39,663 nt of DNA from ATM1 sp003577165. GTDB taxonomy: Bacteria > Armatimonadota > Fimbriimonadia > Fimbriimonadales > ATM1. Made by a program: the position numbers and the translations under genes. Below the pieces are notes generated by a model, which was not told the origin of the DNA, did not search any database, and saw only the letters and a list, made by a program, of their open reading frames with translations. This document shows positions 9,105 through 18,114 of the stretch, in pieces (the first letter of the stretch is position 1; each line of letters opens with the position of its first letter). The DNA lies in the NCBI GenBank assembly GCA_030263715.1, contig SZPM01000023.1:1-39663 (forward strand). The letters run 5' to 3'.

Positions 9105-10174
9105 AGTTCGAGCGTCTTCTCAAAGGCCTTCGCGATGTGAACCGTTTCGGGAAGTTCATTCTCGCGACCCATGCGGGCAACTCGGAGGATCTCTTGTGCC
9201 CAAGCCTGAGGACTTGAGAGATCGAGAAACGTCTGGGTCGGATACAAATCCTTTGCATCGCATGATGCACTGCAAACGAAGGGCAGGCCAGATGCAGAGG
9301 CTTCCGCCAATACGCGAGGCGAACCCTCGCTGAGTGAGGGAAGGATGAGCACGTCGCAGGCGGACATCAAGTCCGGCAGGTCCGTCCTGGGTCCCAGGAA
9401 ACGAACTCGATCCATGAGTCCGATTCTTTCGGCCAGCGATTCGACGCGGATTCGCGTCGGCCCGTCGCCTGCGAAGAGCATCGTGACCGAGTCCTCCCCA
9501 TCGGCGAAGGCCCTTGCGATGTGCAATGCGAACTCGTGGTTCTTGACAGGGTCGAATCGTGCAGCGTGAAGCGCTGCAGTTTCGTCTTGGCGAAGGCCCA
9601 GACTTTCACGCACGCTCGCGCGGCGCGTTCTCGCATCCACCCAGGGCTTCGGATCGAGGCCGATCGGGATGATGCGACAGTGGCTCGAGTGATTCGCTCC
9701 AAATGCAGCTGCGGTTCGGCCGGAAACGGCGGCGAGTTGGGTCGCGTGTCGCACGGTGACGCGGCGAGACCAAGCGCGATAGGGAACCAGGAAGGGAGAA
9801 ATCCGAGATCCGACGTTGTGTGACTGGGCGATGCGCCTCGCAATCCCAAAGCGCGCCGCGAGTTTCATGGCGTCGCCGGAGAGATCCCCGAGGTGCGAGT
9901 GCACGACGTTCGTCGAGTTGCCGAGAGCTCGGAAGAAGTCGTTCGCCAATGTGCGCCGGCTGCGCAGGGCGTGGGCCGAGAAGACCTCTGCTCCTCGCTT
10001 GCGGAACTCGGCCGCGAGGGAGCCTTCTCGACGCTCAAACATCGTGAGCACCTTTGATGTCACACCCTGCCCTGTGGCATAGGTGACGAAGTCGAGGAGA
10101 TAGGTTTCGACGCCTCCAACGTCCAGGCGTCCAACTACGTGAAGCACCGAGAGCCTATCCGCGCCGGGGGTCAA
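9092..10174 (-). CDS. GT4 family glycosyltransferase
   Basis: 360 residues, GT-B fold, GT4. The N-terminal domain shows VLHVVGRLDVGGVETYLLDF, the Gly-Gly acceptor loop typical of EpsF/EpsD-like enzymes. The C-terminal domain has HAARFDPVKNHEFAL, MLFAGDGP, RVRFLGPRTDLPDLM, VLILPSLSEG and an intact E-x7-E motif (EGSPRVLAE). It would add a sugar to the lipid-linked repeat unit on the cytoplasmic side. The start is TTG at 10174, overlapping the upstream TGA in a TTGA junction, so translation is probably coupled. Unlike the GT4 at 3240-4464, this copy is intact. Confidence 0.88.
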   Translation of the reverse strand: MTPGADRLSVLHVVGRLDVGGVETYLLDFVTYATGQGVTSKVLTMFERREGSLAAEFRKRGAEVFSAHALRSRRTLANDFFRALGNSTNVVHSHLGDLSGDAMKLAARFGIARRIAQSHNVGSRISPFLVPYRAWSRRVTVRHATQLAAVSGRTAAAFGANHSSHCRIIPIGLDPKPWVDARTRRASVRESLGLRQDETAALHAARFDPVKNHEFALHIARAFADGEDSVTMLFAGDGPTRIRVESLAERIGLMDRVRFLGPRTDLPDLMSACDVLILPSLSEGSPRVLAEASASGLPFVCSASCDAKDLYPTQTFLDLSSPQAWAQEILRVARMGRENELPETVHIAKAFEKTLELYVE

Positions 10175-10965
10175 AACTTCATTCCCGCTGCGAGGTAGGC
10201 GCGATCGAAGTCGACGTATCCGATTTGCAGAACAGAGTTACTCCCAATTTCAACGGACACGGCCACGTTCCATCCTAAGCCGTCGTATTCGACGACGCCG
10301 TTGCAATAGCCGCCGAGAGGGCCCGAGAGGGCCAGGAAACCCTTCTCGAATCGATGAGTGCCAATTCCAAGGGTGGCGTGGGCGAAACCGAAACGCCGCG
10401 TCGCTGCTGCGTAGAAACTTCGGTTCTCCTGTCTCGGGTTCGCGCCGGCGAGCGCAAACGCGTCCTGCACGCCAATGGCGAACTGCGTGTTCGCGATGCT
10501 CGTCGGCACGAGGTATTGCATGGAGTACACGTCCGGGAGCGAGATCTCGGTGAGCGCGAGACTGACGGCGAGCCGAGAGGATGCCAGATCGAATCCGACG
10601 AGACTCCAGAGGTGGCCGTTTACCGTGTCTTCGCTCGAACCGGACAGTTCGGATCGGAACGGCAAGCGAAAGCGAGAGTCGGAACTCAGTCCGGCAAACG
10701 CGATCGATCGAGTCCCCCCACCCGGAGTGTAGGCAATCGGCGCGCTGACGGCGCTGGCTCCGGAGAAGTCAATCGTCCCGTCCACTCCGATCGGAAAAAG
10801 AGAGCCGGGGAGTCCGGATGCGCCTCGGAAGTGTCCGTTCTCGATGTCGGTCGCGAGCGCGCCGACGGCGAGAAAGGCAGCGGCGACGGCCGCTACATTG
10901 CGTAAGGAGGCGCGTTCCCGGGTTTCCACTTGATGCTGCATCCTATGCTTGGCTTTTGCTCCCAC
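10171..10965 (-). CDS. Predicted outer-membrane beta-barrel protein, unknown function
   Basis: 264 residues from the first ATG at 10965; ATG 10941 or GTG 10929 would shorten the overlap with the thioredoxin-like gene. I do not recognise the family. A hydrophobic Ala-rich segment (VAAVAAAFLAVGALA) looks like a signal peptide. The rest is built of alternating short amphipathic strands rich in Gly, Ser, Phe and Tyr, with no long helices. The chain ends AYLAAGMKF, with a C-terminal Phe as in outer-membrane barrels. It sits between a thioredoxin-like gene and a glycosyltransferase joined by TTGA, so it could have an envelope role linked to the polysaccharide. That role is inference from context. 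Confidence 0.6.
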   Translation of the reverse strand: MGAKAKHRMQHQVETRERASLRNVAAVAAAFLAVGALATDIENGHFRGASGLPGSLFPIGVDGTIDFSGASAVSAPIAYTPGGGTRSIAFAGLSSDSRFRLPFRSELSGSSEDTVNGHLWSLVGFDLASSRLAVSLALTEISLPDVYSMQYLVPTSIANTQFAIGVQDAFALAGANPRQENRSFYAAATRRFGFAHATLGIGTHRFEKGFLALSGPLGGYCNGVVEYDGLGWNVAVSVEIGSNSVLQIGYVDFDRAYLAAGMKF

Positions 10966-11471
10966 GTCGGCTTCTCCCCTACGAGGAGCGCTTCAAGAGC
11001 GTGCCTCAGGTCCGCGCCGTTGACTGGAAGGCCGTTGTTTGGTCGGCTGTCATCCAATTGTCCGCGATAAATCAGTATGCGATCCGCGTCGAAGAGGAAG
11101 AAGTCGGGCGTGCACGCTGCGCGGTAGGCCTTCGCGACCTCCTGAGATTCGTCATGGAGGTAGGGGAACTTCCATCTCCACTCGATCGCGCGTTCTTTCA
11201 TATTTTCGAAACTGTCGTCTGGATACTCATCCGCGTCGTTTGGGTTGATCGCGACGACCGCCACGCCTTGCGTCATGTAATTGTCGGCGATGCGAGCGAT
11301 TTCATCTTTGACGTGAATTACAAAGGGGCAGTGGTTGCAGGCGAAGATGACGAGCAAGCCTTTTGCGTCGGCGTAGTCCGTGTCGGAGACGATCTTTCCG
11401 TCTGTGCTCGGCAAACGGAACGGCGGCGCTGCCGTTCCAAGAGGCAGCATCGTAGACGGAGTCGGTGGCAT
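10893..11471 (-). CDS. Thioredoxin-like (AhpC/TSA-redoxin) protein with CNHCP motif
   Basis: 192 residues. A perfect Shine-Dalgarno AGGAGG lies 5 bases before the ATG at 11471. The redoxin fold starts PLGTAAPPFRLPSTDGK. The redox motif is Cys45-Asn-His-Cys48-Pro (VIFACNHCPFV). A third conserved Cys178 is in the tail SIGCSIKWKPGN, a hallmark of this subfamily of thioredoxin-like peroxiredoxin homologues, which usually carry no signal peptide; none is seen here. It probably reduces peroxides or acts as a thiol oxidoreductase in the cytoplasm. It lies downstream of the RND pump genes in the same direction, 68 bases after tolC, so it may be part of that stress operon. Confidence 0.85.
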   Translation of the reverse strand: MPPTPSTMLPLGTAAPPFRLPSTDGKIVSDTDYADAKGLLVIFACNHCPFVIHVKDEIARIADNYMTQGVAVVAINPNDADEYPDDSFENMKERAIEWRWKFPYLHDESQEVAKAYRAACTPDFFLFDADRILIYRGQLDDSRPNNGLPVNGADLRHALEALLVGEKPTWEQKPSIGCSIKWKPGNAPPYAM

Positions 11472-11539
11472 AGGGTCCTCCTAATGCGGAAGGAGTCTAG
11501 CATGGTGAGCCCACTGCGGGCCCCCCGTCTGAGCGCAGA

Positions 11540-12838
11540 TCACGACTGCGGAGTGAGCCTCATGCCGATCGCGCGCCTGAGTTGCGCCCACGCCATCCGC
11601 TTGTAGGCGACGGCCTCCGCGGCAGAGCGGCGGGCGGACGCCACTTGGGCTCGCGCATCGGTCAGTTCAGCGAGGATGGACTTGCCTTCTGTGTATCGAA
11701 GGAGCGCGACACGATACGCCTCTTCGCTCGCACTGACTTCGGCGCGAGCGGCTGCGAGGACGGCGTCGCTCGCGTTCCACATGGCCCAGGCTTCTGAGAC
11801 TTCGGCACGCACTTCGAGCACCATGGATTGATAGTCGGCCTCCATGCGGTTTGCCATGGATCGAAGTTCTTTGGCTATCGAGCGTCGCTCGCCTCCGTCG
11901 GCGACCGGAATGCTCATGACGAGCCCGATTCTCGATCCCGACTCCTCCTCGCCTCCGTCCATCCAATTCGCGTCGCCCATCGCCATGAAGGAGACTTTCG
12001 GAAGAAGTCCGCGTCCGGCGAGGTCGGCGCGATTCAACAGTGCGAGCCGAGCCGTGCGCATCTCCGCGAGTTCCGGCCGCAGAGCAGTGGCGCGCTCGAC
12101 GGCTTCCGCAAGAGACGGCGGGGCGGCCATTTCGAGGTCCCAGTCGCCAGGCAGAGCCTCCTCACCTAAGTCACGGGCGGCAGAAGATAGGAGTCTTGCG
12201 GTGACTGCTTCCAACTTCGCCCTCTCCATCGCGAGTTCACGTCTCGCAGCGGCCAGGTCCGCATTCGCTCGGAACACGAAGGCCTCCGGCACCTTGCCGA
12301 CCTTGAACATCTCCTCGGAGATTCGAGCGACCTCTTCGGCGTTCGCGACGGACGCTTCATATGCGCGGACGATTTCGAGTTGTGCAGCCGATTCCGCGAA
12401 CCGCAGGGCGACAGCAACTTCGACATCGAGTTCCGTCGTTCGGAGGCGTTCGCCTGCCGCAGCCGTGTCGGCCTGACTCGCTTTCCGCGCGGCTGTGTCC
12501 CTACCGAAATTGAGAACTGGGAACATCAGAGTGACGTTTGCGGTGGACATCGAATCGCCTTGCTGCCAGGAATAGTTGAACGGCATGGCCTCGGATTGGA
12601 ACAGCATCGGCATGTCTCCCGACGAGATATATCCGTTGAGCGAGATCTTCGGATTGAATTCGCTCCGCAGCATCGCGCCGCGCGCTCTCGCAGCCTGCAC
12701 CTCCTCGCGAGCCGCACTCAACTTGGGGTTCTTCTCGATTCCCCAGCGGAGCCAGTCGCTCAGCGGTGCGCTCGTCTGCGCGCTCGCAAACTGAAGCATG
12801 CAGATCCACAACGTTGCTATGAGAGTCTTAGTTTTCAT
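11540..12838 (-). CDS. TolC-family outer-membrane efflux protein
   Basis: 432 residues from the ATG at 12838. The open frame continues 12 codons further upstream inside the RND gene, but the signal peptide (MKTKTLIATLWICMLQFASA) marks this start. The protein shows the duplicated TolC/OEP pattern: two long Ala/Glu/Arg-rich helical hairpins (NPKLSAAREEVQAARARGA near the N-terminus, RPELAEMRTARLALLNRADL in the second half) separated by amphipathic strands (FNPKISLNGYISSGD, LLPKVSFMAMGDANW). It forms the outer-membrane channel of the tripartite pump encoded just upstream; its start overlaps the RND stop by 11 bases. Confidence 0.9.
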   Translation of the reverse strand: MKTKTLIATLWICMLQFASAQTSAPLSDWLRWGIEKNPKLSAAREEVQAARARGAMLRSEFNPKISLNGYISSGDMPMLFQSEAMPFNYSWQQGDSMSTANVTLMFPVLNFGRDTAARKASQADTAAAGERLRTTELDVEVAVALRFAESAAQLEIVRAYEASVANAEEVARISEEMFKVGKVPEAFVFRANADLAAARRELAMERAKLEAVTARLLSSAARDLGEEALPGDWDLEMAAPPSLAEAVERATALRPELAEMRTARLALLNRADLAGRGLLPKVSFMAMGDANWMDGGEEESGSRIGLVMSIPVADGGERRSIAKELRSMANRMEADYQSMVLEVRAEVSEAWAMWNASDAVLAAARAEVSASEEAYRVALLRYTEGKSILAELTDARAQVASARRSAAEAVAYKRMAWAQLRRAIGMRLTPQS

Positions 12839-15800
12839 CGGTTGCCTCCACAGGCGGCAGTGTCTTCGGGTCATGTTTCAAAATGTGAACTCGGCACCAC
12901 CGCAAGATGTCGTCCACGATCGCGTGCATGACAGGAATGTCCAGAAGTGAGAGCACGGTTCCCACCAGCAGGCCGCCGATTACGACGGTGCCGAGTGGCT
13001 GATAGGCATCGAGACCGCTCTTCGGCCAGAACGCGACTTGAGCCATCACGAAGATCGTGATGAGCGACGTCATGAGAATCGGCCTAAGTCGTTGCGGTGC
13101 AGCCTTTGCAATCGCCTCGTTCCTCGGCAGTCCGGTTGCCCTGAAATGGATGATGAGGTCGATCAGGAGGATCGCGGTCACCACGTCCATTCCGCTGAGA
13201 ATGATGATGCCCAGGATCGACACGGTCGAAAAGTGTTGGTGCACCAGCCAAAGCAGGAAGAACACGCCGCTCAATTCGAGAGGGATGCTGAAAATCATCT
13301 GCAGCGGTTGGAGGAATCCTCCGAACTGGGCTACGAGGATCAGGTACATCAGAATGAGCGCAACGATCAGTCCCAACAGCATGACGCGGAAACTGCTCAT
13401 CATTTGAGTCATGTCGCCTCGTGCTTCGATGCCGTACCCTTGCGGCCAGTTGATCTTTGCAAGGGCCTGCATTTGCAGGTCCATCGTGAGGTCCATACTC
13501 GGTCGCCCGTCGAGGCGATAGTAGCCGCCGATACTAATCACACGGCGCAACTGATCGTGTTCGATCATGCTGGGCGCGGGCCTCGTTTCGAGCCGCACGA
13601 GTTCGCGCAATGGCACCTGCTCGCCGTTCATGCCCGCGACGAACATGCCGTCGAGATCGTCGAGCGTAGCGCGCTGATCGTCCTGATATCGGATCCGAAC
13701 CGTCGTAGGCCTTTTGTTCGGCAACCTGTAATACGAGGTGGCAAGCCCGCCGCGAAGCGCGTAGTATGCCTGGTCCGCGATCATCGCTGGCGTTAGCCCG
13801 TGGCGCAGCGCCTTCGCGCGATCCACGACGAGCGTCGCCGTCGGCTGACTCATCTCCCAACTCAGGAACGGCTGGGCGAGGTCGTGTTTCTTGCGCCGTG
13901 GGTCTATGACATCGTTCTTCGCGATGCGAAGCGTCTCCTTTCCGATTTTGTCGAGGATCTCGAGGTCTCGGCCATAGATGACGAGGGCGACGGGCGCCAA
14001 CGCGGTCGCCATCAGGTCGCTTCCCATCTCTTTAAACTGGATGCGGCGTATTCCTGGAATCTCGCTCATCGCCCGGTGATGAATCGTGTCGATGATCTTC
14101 CAGATGTTCGGTCGGCCGGAATCCTTGTCCGTGAACGTGAGCATGGCCATCGCTCCGTTGACAAACTTCATTCCGTATCCTGTGAAGTAGGTGCCTCCCG
14201 TCATTCCGGGGCCGCCCTCCACGCCCAACTCGATTGCCGCGTGTTCGAGCCAACCTTGTCGCCCCCCCTCTTCGATCATGATCTCTTCGAGTTTGCGGAC
14301 CGCCTTCTCCGTTTCCGCAAACGATGTGCCCGGCTTCATCTCCATCTGCATGCTCGCCTGGCCGACATCTGCGAGCGGCATCATCTCTGATCCGATGAAG
14401 TAGTAGAAGGTGAAGCCCGCGATCACGGTCAAACCGATTCGCACAAAGTTGCCCACCGGGTTGCGCAGCATGTAACGCACGAGCCGCTCGTAGCCAGCCT
14501 CCATGCGCCCTAACCCGCGGTCGAACGGCTGCAGCACAAGACGCGAAAACCACGTCGACCGACGCTCGGAAGGCTGCTGCATAAAGCGCGAGCACAGGAC
14601 CGCCGTCAGTGTCATCGACACCAAGTAACTAAAGATAAGGCCGAAGATGATGGGCCAGCAGAGGCCCACGAACATCAGTTGTGTGATGCCACCGCTCAGC
14701 ATGAGCGGAATGAGGGCTACGATGAGCACGATGGTCGCGGCAAGCACCGACCTTCGCACTTCCGTGATTCCGTCGATGGTGGCCGTCACTCGATCCTTAC
14801 CCATCCTCATATGTCGCTCGACCGCGTGGATGTCGATGATCGCGTCGTCCACCAGGCGTCCGATTGCGATGAGCAGTCCAATGAGTGTGGACGAGTTAAG
14901 GCTCATCCCGAGCGCGGACATGCCGAGAAGCGCCATAGCAAGGGATGTCGGAATCGCGGTGAGCGCGATGAGCGTTCCTCTCACCTCTCCCAAGAAGAGG
15001 AGCACCGCGATACCTGTGAGGAGAATCGCCAATGCGAGTTCTTCCCACATGTTTTCGAAAAGCGTGTCCACGAAGCCTGCGTTGTCGTAAGCGACCCTGA
15101 AGGTGATGCCGGGATGAGCCTCCTCCAGTTCGGCGACCGTACGCATGACGGCGTCTATGGTTTCCGGAGAACTCGCATCCGGATTCTGCAACACGTTGAT
15201 GGCGATGCCTTCGTGGACGCTGGTGCCTTCCAAGTGGTGGAACGCGGACCTGCGTTCGAATATCGAGTCGGTCACGTTCGCGACGTCGCCGATCTTCACA
15301 ATGCCGTCTCCCACGGCTCGAATCGGATACTCGCGGACCTCATCGGCTCCTCTCGCGAGGCTGTCCACTCTTAGAATCGTTTCGGACGTTTCGTTCGTGA
15401 CGCGGCCTGCGGGCATGGAGAGGTTGTTCTCGTCGATCGCTTCGCGAACGTCCATGATGCTCAGGCCGTACGCGGCGAGTTTCTCGCGATCTACGTTGAC
15501 CACCAACTGCCGTCGGTGTCCACCATAAGGCGACACCGACCAAACCGATCGGCTGACCGCCTTCAGGCGATTCGTGACCTCGTTGTCAGCAAGGTCTCTG
15601 AGGCGAGCGAGAGTCCAGCCTTTCGATTCGTCTCCGGTGAGCGACAAGGTGAGCACCGGGATGTTCAGCGGGTCGATGGGCAGAATCCAACTTGGCTTCA
15701 AGTTCGCGCCCATCGCCGGAAGTTCCGCCTGCACGGATGACATCAGGCTCTGCACTTCGGTTTGCGCGGCCTTCATGTCGCTGCCGTAGTTGAATTCCAG

Positions 15801-16112
15801 GACGACCATGCTGAACCCGTCCTGGCTCACCGAACGGATGTACCGCACGTTCTTCACGTTGACCATCTTCTGCTCGATGGGCGACGCGAAGTACATCTCC
15901 ATCTCTTCGGCGCTCAGGCCCTCCATCTCGGTGATGATTCCGAGCATCGGGCTTTCGACATACGGCATGAATCGCTTCGGCATCAGATAGCCGATCGCGA
16001 TGATGCCGAGGACGATCATCGCCAGAAAGAACGAAATGACTGTGTAGGGGTGCTCGACGGACCACCGAACGAGATTGAAGCCGGCGCCAGGTGTTGTTCG
16101 TTGTTCGTTCAC
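12828..16112 (-). CDS. RND efflux transporter, inner-membrane pump (AcrB/MMPL-type, 12 TM)
   Basis: 1094 residues, full length for an RND pump: an N-terminal TM (PYTVISFFLAMIVLGIIAIGY), a periplasmic porter domain (YFASPIEQKMVNVKNVRYIRS), TM2-6, a second porter domain (GSEMMPLADVGQASMQMEMKPG) and TM8-12. The TM4 segment reads IGRLVDDAIIDIHAVERH. The Asp-Asp pair matches the proton relay of AcrB-type pumps. At the position of the AcrB Glu414 there is a His, and an extra Asp precedes it. The heavy-metal (CzcA/CusA) TM4 pattern, with one Asp followed by Gly or Ala and a downstream Glu-Asn, is absent. It starts 3 bases after the adaptor stop. The substrate is uncertain: the adaptor suggests metal, the pump motif does not prove it. 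Confidence 0.9.
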   Translation of the reverse strand: MNEQRTTPGAGFNLVRWSVEHPYTVISFFLAMIVLGIIAIGYLMPKRFMPYVESPMLGIITEMEGLSAEEMEMYFASPIEQKMVNVKNVRYIRSVSQDGFSMVVLEFNYGSDMKAAQTEVQSLMSSVQAELPAMGANLKPSWILPIDPLNIPVLTLSLTGDESKGWTLARLRDLADNEVTNRLKAVSRSVWSVSPYGGHRRQLVVNVDREKLAAYGLSIMDVREAIDENNLSMPAGRVTNETSETILRVDSLARGADEVREYPIRAVGDGIVKIGDVANVTDSIFERRSAFHHLEGTSVHEGIAINVLQNPDASSPETIDAVMRTVAELEEAHPGITFRVAYDNAGFVDTLFENMWEELALAILLTGIAVLLFLGEVRGTLIALTAIPTSLAMALLGMSALGMSLNSSTLIGLLIAIGRLVDDAIIDIHAVERHMRMGKDRVTATIDGITEVRRSVLAATIVLIVALIPLMLSGGITQLMFVGLCWPIIFGLIFSYLVSMTLTAVLCSRFMQQPSERRSTWFSRLVLQPFDRGLGRMEAGYERLVRYMLRNPVGNFVRIGLTVIAGFTFYYFIGSEMMPLADVGQASMQMEMKPGTSFAETEKAVRKLEEIMIEEGGRQGWLEHAAIELGVEGGPGMTGGTYFTGYGMKFVNGAMAMLTFTDKDSGRPNIWKIIDTIHHRAMSEIPGIRRIQFKEMGSDLMATALAPVALVIYGRDLEILDKIGKETLRIAKNDVIDPRRKKHDLAQPFLSWEMSQPTATLVVDRAKALRHGLTPAMIADQAYYALRGGLATSYYRLPNKRPTTVRIRYQDDQRATLDDLDGMFVAGMNGEQVPLRELVRLETRPAPSMIEHDQLRRVISIGGYYRLDGRPSMDLTMDLQMQALAKINWPQGYGIEARGDMTQMMSSFRVMLLGLIVALILMYLILVAQFGGFLQPLQMIFSIPLELSGVFFLLWLVHQHFSTVSILGIIILSGMDVVTAILLIDLIIHFRATGLPRNEAIAKAAPQRLRPILMTSLITIFVMAQVAFWPKSGLDAYQPLGTVVIGGLLVGTVLSLLDIPVMHAIVDDILRWCRVHILKHDPKTLPPVEATDEN

Positions 16113-16115
16113 CGG

Positions 16116-18038
16116 CTACCTCTCGTACGGAATCAAGTCCATCTTGCAGATGGGACAGGAGCCGGGCTTGTCCGCAACGACCTCCGGATCCATTGGGCAG
16201 GTCCACAACTTGGCATCGCTTGGGAATCGTGCCGCGGCCTGCTTGCGAATCTCGTCGTCCGTCATTCCGCCCGAACTGTTACCCCCCCCGGCCGCTCCGC
16301 CGTGGCCGGAGTGATCTTCTTGAGTCGGCGTCCCGGACCCGTGTTCGTGGCCCGAAGATCCGCTGCCAGGCGGGAGTTGCGCCGGTCCCGACTTGTCCCA
16401 AGGCACTTCCGCAACGGCTGCGCCCTCAAATAGGTCCTTGTGTCCGGCGTAGATGACAGCGTCGCCTTCGGAGACGCCGCTGAGTATCTCGACTTTCTCC
16501 GTGTTTCGCAGGCCGGTTTCGACCTTCACTCGGCTCGCATAGAATTCGCCCTTCGCTTCGCGAGGAACGAGGTCCATCTTGCAAATTGGGCAGATTCCCG
16601 GGCCGGGATTCGAGACTTCGGGGTGCATCGTGCACGTGTAATCCGTGGGTTCCGAGGCCCCGCCTTCCCTCCGCTTCATGACCCAGACAAATTCGTCTCC
16701 GTTTTCGTCCTCGAATAGCGCGGATCGGGGAACGACCAATGCGTCCGGTCTAGATCCGCTCTTCACAAGAACGGATGCGAATGCGCCGACCAAGAGTTTC
16801 TTGTCGGCGTTTTCTACGACGGCCTCGACCGTGAAGGTGCGAGTCATCGGATCCGACGCGGCGAACACGGAAGTCACTTTCGCTTCCCGTTTCACGCCAC
16901 CCGATGTGATCGTGACCGGGGTCCCGGTCCGAACGACTGCGAACAGCTGTTCAGGCAGCCTCGCTTGGACGCGCACTTTGTGGATGACCTTGAGTCGGTA
17001 GAGGATGTCACCGGGCTCCACGAGGGTTCCCGGACTCACGAGTCTTTCCGTTACCACTGCGCGATCGAGCGCTCGCAATTCTCGATAGCCGCTGATCACG
17101 ATCGCGCCGCGCGCGTCGGCCGCCATCGCGCCCTGCTCTGCCCGCCGTCCGCCCACTTCGGACTTCGAAGCGGCCAGTTCCCGGTCTGCTTCTTCGACTG
17201 CTGCGGCCGCGCTCCTGGCTTTCGCCTTGGCTTCCGCGACTGCGAGTTCCATCGCTCGCACCCGGCTTCGCGCTGCGAGAACTTCCTTTTTCGTCACCTG
17301 AACGTGCGCGTGGTGCGCGTCTCGGCGCGCTGCGGCGCTCTTCGCTTCCGCTTCGGCGGCCTGCGCCTCATCCAGAGAAGAGGCGCCTTTTTCGTAGAGC
17401 GCTCTTTCTCTCGCAGCGGCCTTCGCCTTGTAATCCGCCTCTGCGTCGAACTCGGCGTGCTCCGCCTCAGCGCGAGTCGCCTCAGCTTCTGCGGCAGAAA
17501 GCGATGCACGCTCGGAATCGAGTTCAGCGTCCGCTCTCTGCGCTGCCGCGGACATCGCGGAGGCCTCCTCGACCATGCGCAGCCTCGCTGCCATCATCCG
17601 CTGCACTTGCTGCTCGGCGGTCGTGACCATCGCGCTGGCCGCTCTGCTTCGGGCGCCCGCGGAGGCCGCCTGCGCCGCGTACTCATCCGCGTCGAGCCGG
17701 GCGAGCAGTTGGCCGGGACGCACCTCATCGCCCGGATACACGGCGGCTAGGGTAACCCTTCCAGGAATCCTGGCGATGGCCTCTTCGTCGGCGAAGGCCG
17801 CCACCGTTCCGGGGAAGGCCTCCGCACCCACGATCGCCTCACGCTGGGCGCGTACAACTGCGACCGGCTGAGTGCCCAGGGGGGCCTTCATCGTCGTCAT
17901 GTCCATCGCCTGCGCTTCGACGACGGTCATCGAGCCCGGGTACCTCTGGGTCGTGACGATCCATCGGACGACGAGCAGACTCGCCACCAGAAGGAGGAGC
18001 GTTATCCAGTGCTTGCGCAAAAAAGAAGTTATCGCCAT
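16116..18038 (-). CDS. RND periplasmic adaptor with two heavy-metal-binding domains
   Basis: 640 residues, long for the HlyD/CusB adaptor family. GGAGG lies 6 bases before the ATG. One membrane anchor is at about 10-27. Then come a biotinyl-lipoyl half (AIVGAEAFPGTVAAF, VTLAAVYPGDEVRPGQLLARLD), a very long Ala/Glu-rich alpha-hairpin (about 115-290), the second lipoyl half (LVSPGTLVEPGDILYRL) and the beta-barrel domain. A heavy-metal-binding domain (HMBD: YTCTMHPEVSNPGPGICPIC, ending KMDLVP) is inserted at about 467-495. A His-rich linker (SSGHEHGSG, EDHSGHGG) follows the membrane-proximal domain, and a second HMBD (WTCPMDPEV, CPICKMDLIPYER) ends the protein at about 611-640. In classical CusB-type adaptors an HMBD is N-terminal. 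Copper/silver or similar metal sensing or transfer is likely. Confidence 0.92.
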   Translation of the reverse strand: MAITSFLRKHWITLLLLVASLLVVRWIVTTQRYPGSMTVVEAQAMDMTTMKAPLGTQPVAVVRAQREAIVGAEAFPGTVAAFADEEAIARIPGRVTLAAVYPGDEVRPGQLLARLDADEYAAQAASAGARSRAASAMVTTAEQQVQRMMAARLRMVEEASAMSAAAQRADAELDSERASLSAAEAEATRAEAEHAEFDAEADYKAKAAARERALYEKGASSLDEAQAAEAEAKSAAARRDAHHAHVQVTKKEVLAARSRVRAMELAVAEAKAKARSAAAAVEEADRELAASKSEVGGRRAEQGAMAADARGAIVISGYRELRALDRAVVTERLVSPGTLVEPGDILYRLKVIHKVRVQARLPEQLFAVVRTGTPVTITSGGVKREAKVTSVFAASDPMTRTFTVEAVVENADKKLLVGAFASVLVKSGSRPDALVVPRSALFEDENGDEFVWVMKRREGGASEPTDYTCTMHPEVSNPGPGICPICKMDLVPREAKGEFYASRVKVETGLRNTEKVEILSGVSEGDAVIYAGHKDLFEGAAVAEVPWDKSGPAQLPPGSGSSGHEHGSGTPTQEDHSGHGGAAGGGNSSGGMTDDEIRKQAAARFPSDAKLWTCPMDPEVVADKPGSCPICKMDLIPYER

Positions 18039-18114
18039 GTAAAGCCTCCGAACATACGGGCGTTTCCACCCGGGTCAATTAGGGACTCGAGAGAGTGCTT
18101 CGTCCTAAAGGACG

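Noticed and set aside
13038..13796. 252-codon plus-strand frame inside the RND gene
   Set aside because: His/Asp/Glu-rich shadow of the RND coding strand, with no motif.
18101..18114. CGTCCT/AGGACG inverted repeat after the Cys-rich gene as a terminator
   Set aside because: The stem is only 6 bp, no T-run follows, and the adaptor gene downstream is probably in the same transcript.
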